This document shows positions 59,576-64,000 of a stretch of 64,000 bases of DNA, piece by piece. Each line of letters starts with the position of its first letter. Positions within the stretch are counted from its first letter, which is position 1. Location of the stretch: positions 10,471,001-10,535,000 of the forward strand of contig NC_135358.1 of assembly GCF_051622035.1 (NCBI RefSeq), given 5' to 3'. Below the pieces are notes generated by a model. That model was not told where the DNA came from, searched no databases, and saw only the letters and a list, made by a program, of their open reading frames with translations. Made by a program: the position numbers and the translations under genes. The stretch is from Arctopsyche grandis. Its lineage: Eukaryota; Arthropoda; Insecta; Trichoptera; Hydropsychidae.

Positions 59576-59996
59576 GCCTGTATTAATCGAGCAATAAAGA
59601 TACTCTTCAAAACTCTGACTTTCGTGTTCGAACAGGACGCGATGATGTCATTTGTACAGCTTGAGTTCGATGAGGGAAATAGGCCATCGTCGACCTAGTT
59701 TCATATAGTAGAAGTTGTGCTATATCAATACAAACTTGTTATTGATTTTTTTTCCTCTTTTGGTCTGTGTCTATTCCTGATGACACATTTCAAACGAAAT
59801 TGCCCTCCTATAATATGTGAAGTTTAGCATGAATGGGAGATGGTCGTAATAGGAGGCGTTTAGCCGAGCGTGTCGAGTGACAGTTGGCGAGCTGAGCTGC
59901 GCTGTCTAGTGTAGTGTGGGTGCGCGGGGCGGATTCCCGCGGGGCCGAAGAAGCGGTTGAAGAAGTGGCTGAAGTGGGCGCAGAGAGCATCCGCAG
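59576..59996 (+). other. RNGTT: Upstream and 5' untranslated region of the capping enzyme
   Basis: AT-rich until about 59,830, then sharply GC- and CpG-rich up to the start codon, as for a housekeeping promoter. AATAAAGATACTCTTCAAAA at 59,594 looks like the R region of an old LTR. I see no TATA box near the gene. Confidence 0.45.
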
Positions 59997-62900
59997 ATGT
60001 GCAACTCGGAGCCCCCCGGGCCGCTGCCCGCGCGATGGCTGCACTGCCCTCGGAAAGCCTCCTCTTTGATGGCTGGCAAATTTCTAGCCTTCAAGACGCC
60101 GCTCTCGCATCACTACAACTCGGTTCTATCGGAGGAGTACCGTTTCCCGCCCAAGATGCTCTTCATGGCCATGAAAAGCTACAAGGTTAAACTGCTTGCA
60201 CGTTCACACACACTCATTTCATTCATGATCGTGAATTACTATCCATTTGAATTTGCTTCATTTCCTATTCTTCAACCGAGTCATTATTTGATTGTTACAC
60301 GCCACAACAACAGTTCATCAAATGTGTACATTTCCAATATTCTATGGTTAGGATTCGTCTTTCAAATTCATGTTGTATACTTCATAAGAAGTTAATAAAT
60401 GGTTTCAACCCCATAAATTCTTTGAACCGTTGACTTTCTAACGGTCGTTATATTGATTTTGGATATCATTTTTATTGTATATTAAATTGTTAGTAGATAA
60501 AAATATTTTTGAAAATGACGTAGTGCTATTTAATTTTTTTGCACAAAATATATAAAGGCTATTTTATTTAATGTTAATATTTTTATTTGGTTGACGTGTA
60601 AGAATTCATTCAATTTTTATTTAGAAAAGTATTGTATACGCTTTGATTTCTTTCCCGTGTAACAAGGGTGCATCTTTGTGATTTCTACTGTTTTAAAATA
60701 AAGACATGGCGTACGTACAATTTTCTATTAAAAGATTCTTATGAAATTATTCATTAAACATTTGACAAAATGCCAAAAAAATATGTATATTATTGTAATG
60801 TGTAATACCTCCACATTTATTTATTTATTTATTTTTGATCTATACCAGGAAGGCCTAAAAGGTAACCCCAATGCGCCTTCCTGGCCAAAAAACATTGTAT
60901 ATTTGATACAAGTATTATACATATCAATTAGCACCCACAGAGACATCTATGGTAAAATTTGTAAATTTGTAGCATTTTTTTAAACAATTCAGCGAAATTC
61001 AGTAAATATATATCAAATAACATTCACAGATACATTAATGGTCAGATTTGTAAATTTGCAGCCTTTTAATACAATTCAGCGAAATTCGAGATTGCTCAGA
61101 GCTCGAGATTTGCGAGAAAATAAGTAAGGTTGCCAATTTTTTAGAACCGTTTCAATGAAAATTAGATAAATTGGTAAACTCTGATAGGAAACGATCGACT
61201 TGGAGTCACAAATTTAAGGTCTGGCCAGCAGAAACCAGTGAGATTTGAACCCATGACCACTATGTTCAAAGCATTATATGCTAACCAATAGTCTATTCTG
61301 CTGGTTTAATATTTTAAATATTTTATTTTCATTTACATATTTTTCCATGGATATTGTTATTAAATTTAATCAAACTATCACAATCAAGTATATGATAAAT
61401 GTGCTCTAAGTTGCCAGATTTTTTATGTATAAAAATCGATGTGTTTGTGCAAAATTATTCATTGATTATTTAAATAATTTTTCAGGTAAAACTTGGGTTA
61501 TGGGTTGATCTGACTAATACTTCTAGATTTTATGATAAAGCCGAAATTGAAGAATCTGGTTGCAAATATATCAAAATACAATGTAGAGGTCACGGCGAAA
61601 CCCCATCTGAAGACCAGACAAAGTATAATTTTTTCTTAACTTAGAGATGGATTGAAATTACTTCTAAATTTGAAACTAAATTGTTTTCTTGTTTCACAGG
61701 TTATTTTTACAAATTGTATCCCATTTCATTAGAAGCAATCCTTTAGATGCTGTAGGAGTTCACTGCACACACGGATTTAATAGAACTGGCTTTTTGATCG
61801 TATCTTATTTAGTCGAACACATGGATTGGAGTGTAGAAGCGGCCGTTAGAGAGTTTGCCCGATTGCGGTAAGTTATATTGTTATTTCATTTTTGTATTTA
61901 CTTAAAAAAAATCACTTCTTAATTTATTTTTTTATGACAAATCGTACTTGATTTTCCAGTGTTCCGGGTATTTATAAAGGAGATTATTTAACTGAGTTAT
62001 ATAAACGTTATGACGACATCGAAGATACTCCTCTGCCACCCGACTTGCCGTCTTGGCACACAGGTTACAATTGTTAATATAATAAATTAATTCTATTTCA
62101 TTTTTGAAAATCTCAAAATCATTCTTCATTATTTCAGAAAGCGACGATGGAAATGGAGATGAAAGTAATTCGTACAATGAACAAACTGGAAGGTTTATTT
62201 TTTATTATTAATTTGTAAATTTTGTTAGCTTGATTACGCTTTATATCAAAAACATGATTTTAGTACTGGATTTAAATCGAAAAAGAGAGGAAGAGAAGTG
62301 AATAAGATTGCTTCTTTTATGCCTGGAGTAACTGGAGTTACGCAGTTCACAACTCAACCTCGATTAAGTGAAATTCAAAACAAAATCCAAGATATGTGCG
62401 GGTGGAAGAAGAGCGGTTTTCCTGGTTCTCAACCCGTGTCAATGGATAATCAAAATTTGAAAAAACTTCACGAAAAACCTTATAGAGTATCGTGGAAAGC
62501 TGATGGCACACGGTAATATATTATAAATCAATATACTGTGTATTAACAGTTTTGTTGTTTTTTTATATTCATGTTTATGTTTTTTTTATAGATACATGAT
62601 GTTAATAGATAGGGAAAATGAGGTATATTTATTTGATAGGGATAATTGTGCTTTCCTTGTTAAAGGTTTGAAATTCCCACGTAAAAAAACTCCGAATACT
62701 CATCTCGAAAATACTCTTATAGATGGCGTAAGTAGTGTTTGCTTTCAAATCATAAAACATTTATAATTAATTGGCACTTTGTAACTGTTATTTTGGTTGT
62801 TTAGGAAATGGTAATCGATAAAGTAGAAGGAAAGAGTATTCCTCGCTATCTATGCTACGATATTATAAAAATTGACGGACAAGAAGTGGGAAAAATGGAG

Positions 62901-63826
62901 TTTTATCCAGTTAGGTTACGATGTATAGAGAGCGAAATTGTCGGACCTAGGCAATAGAAAAAACATATATTTATCGTATTAAATAATACTAATGAATTAA
63001 TAAATTGTTTTTTATGTGTTTACAGACATTTAGCAATGACTGAAGGTAGAATTAATAAATCAATTGAACCATTTAGTATTAGATTAAAACAATTTTGGGA
63101 TATATCTCAGGCCGGTAGCTTGTTAGGAGAAAAATTCGCAAAGAGTTTATCTCACGAGCCAGATGGTTTGATATTCCAACCTTCTAAAGAAGTATGACTT
63201 TACCTGTTCTTGCTGTTATTTAAATGAATTAATTTGACTTACAAAATTATTTTTTTGTTACAGCCTTATTTAGCTGGCAGATGTGATGATGTACTTAAAT
63301 GGAAACCATCTAGTATGAATAGCGTTGATTTTAAATTAAAAATTGTTTATGAAGAGGGAGAGGGGTGTGTTGCAGTTTTAATTTATTCACATTTTTATAT
63401 ATGTTTTATTAACATTGATTGATTATTTTTGCCGTTTTCTAGTATACTTCGTCGTAAAATTGGTCATTTGTTTGTTGGCCAATTGGATCTACCGTTCGCT
63501 TCTATGCCAATAAGTAAGGATGTCCGAGATATGGATGATAAGATAATTGAATGTAAAATTGAAAACAAACAATGGGTATTTATGAGAGAAAGAGTTGATA
63601 AATCTTTCCCTAACAGTTACACTACGGCTCTAGGTGAGTTAGTATGCACATAAGTGATTTAATTGTGTTTATTTTTTGCATTTCCTTAATTCGTTTTGTT
63701 ATTGTTTCAGCTGTTTGTAATAGTATAGAGGACCCTGTGACTCCAGAGAAATTGCTGAGTTATATAAAAAAATATAGATTTTACGATGATACTGATCGAA
63801 TGCCACCACCAAAACGACGTTGTTGA
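59997..63826 (+). CDS. RNGTT: Bifunctional mRNA capping enzyme (RNA 5'-triphosphatase and guanylyltransferase), twelve exons
   Basis: This nuclear enzyme removes the gamma phosphate of nascent Pol II transcripts and adds GMP, the first two steps of cap formation. Exons are 59997-60185, 61486-61622, 61700-61867, 61960-62063, 62138-62192, 62264-62512, 62592-62727, 62805-62950, 63026-63191, 63264-63364, 63443-63633 and 63711-63826. They sum to 586 codons in frame (585 aa; human 597). The N-terminal cysteine-phosphatase-type triphosphatase shows [10 protein letters not shown] (Cys about 131). The guanylyltransferase shows the lysine motif KADGTR (Lys about 296), and later the DGLIFQP and LKWKP motifs of the nucleotidyltransferase fold. 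The C-terminus ends in a proline/arginine-rich tail typical of the animal enzyme. Eleven junctions can be read; one intron (62951-63025) starts with GC rather than GT. The first exon is a small CpG-rich island. Intron 1 contains a complete SINE. Confidence 0.96.
60840..61315 (-). mobile_element. SINE in capping-enzyme intron 1
   Basis: Minus orientation: tRNA-like head near 61,235-61,310 (AACCAGCAGAATAGACTATT, then a B-box-like GGGTTCAAATC), core at 61,140-61,230, and 3' hairpin at 60845-60884 followed by (AAAT)n. Internal duplication of a 90-bp segment (ACAGATACATTAATGG and CAGAGACATCTATGG, 60,935-61,090) makes it longer than the others. Confidence 0.85.
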
Positions 63827-64000
63827 AATTGAGATTTTTAAGTCAAATACTTTTACGTTATTAAGTATTTCTTTGTATTTATCAACAAATAGAAAACAAA
63901 ATAATACAGACGGTTTATGTTTGTATATGAAATATTTTTTTATATTATTGCTATGGAAAATACACATTTCAGTTTATTTCCTGTTGAGTTTATTTTTATT
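63827..64000 (+). other. RNGTT: 3' untranslated region of the capping enzyme gene (partial)
   Basis: AT-rich sequence follows the stop codon. I see no AATAAA hexamer before the window ends, only the variant AATAAT near 63,901, so the poly(A) site is either variant or beyond the window. Confidence 0.5.

Overview
This is an AT-rich animal nuclear sequence, almost certainly from an insect; I cannot fix the order. The reasons are spliced genes with GT-AG introns, mostly of 60-100 bp, whose proteins look arthropod-like, and a dense load of eukaryotic transposable elements (tRNA-derived SINEs, jockey/CR1-like and RTE-like LINEs, Tc1-like, pogo/Tigger-like and hAT-like DNA elements, LTR elements). 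I see no bacterial operon, CRISPR array or phage.

Layout. Positions 1-41,000 contain no host protein-coding gene that I can support. They hold AT-rich intergenic DNA, many interspersed repeats, and several short islands of higher GC with homeodomain-like TAAT cores that look like candidate regulatory elements. The best-defined mobile elements here are a Tc1-like transposon with intact ends (29,790-31,407), a Tigger-like element with its catalytic region deleted (34,434-36,051), hAT-type MITEs (5,893-6,449; 16,107-16,690), a 1-kb inverted-repeat MITE sitting inside a LINE (23,348-24,369), and a cluster of nested MITEs at 36.4-38.8 kb. A tRNA-derived SINE family with a conserved 3' hairpin recurs throughout.

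The right third carries three real genes. ATP13A1 (P5A-type ATPase) lies on the minus strand at 41,116-47,110, in nine coding exons that sum to about 1,210 codons in frame. TMEM18 lies on the plus strand at 49,419-52,748 in four exons (145 aa) and is transcribed divergently from ATP13A1. The bifunctional mRNA capping enzyme lies on the plus strand at 59,997-63,826 in twelve exons (585 aa). The three do unrelated jobs (ER membrane-protein quality control, a nuclear-membrane protein, mRNA 5' capping), and nothing suggests joint regulation beyond the shared ATP13A1/TMEM18 upstream region.

Between and beside these genes sit two related LTR elements. One is a solo LTR with a perfect 4-bp target duplication (48,010-48,848). 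The other is a very young non-autonomous LTR retrotransposon (56,174-59,257) with nearly identical 935-bp LTRs, a tRNA-Trp-type primer binding site, and an interior of tandem repeats and captured LTR-end fragments instead of gag/pol. I found no convincing new multi-gene system. The most unusual items are this mosaic LTR element, the 76-bp foldback core shared by two unrelated MITEs, and the candidate intron in the Tc1-like transposase.
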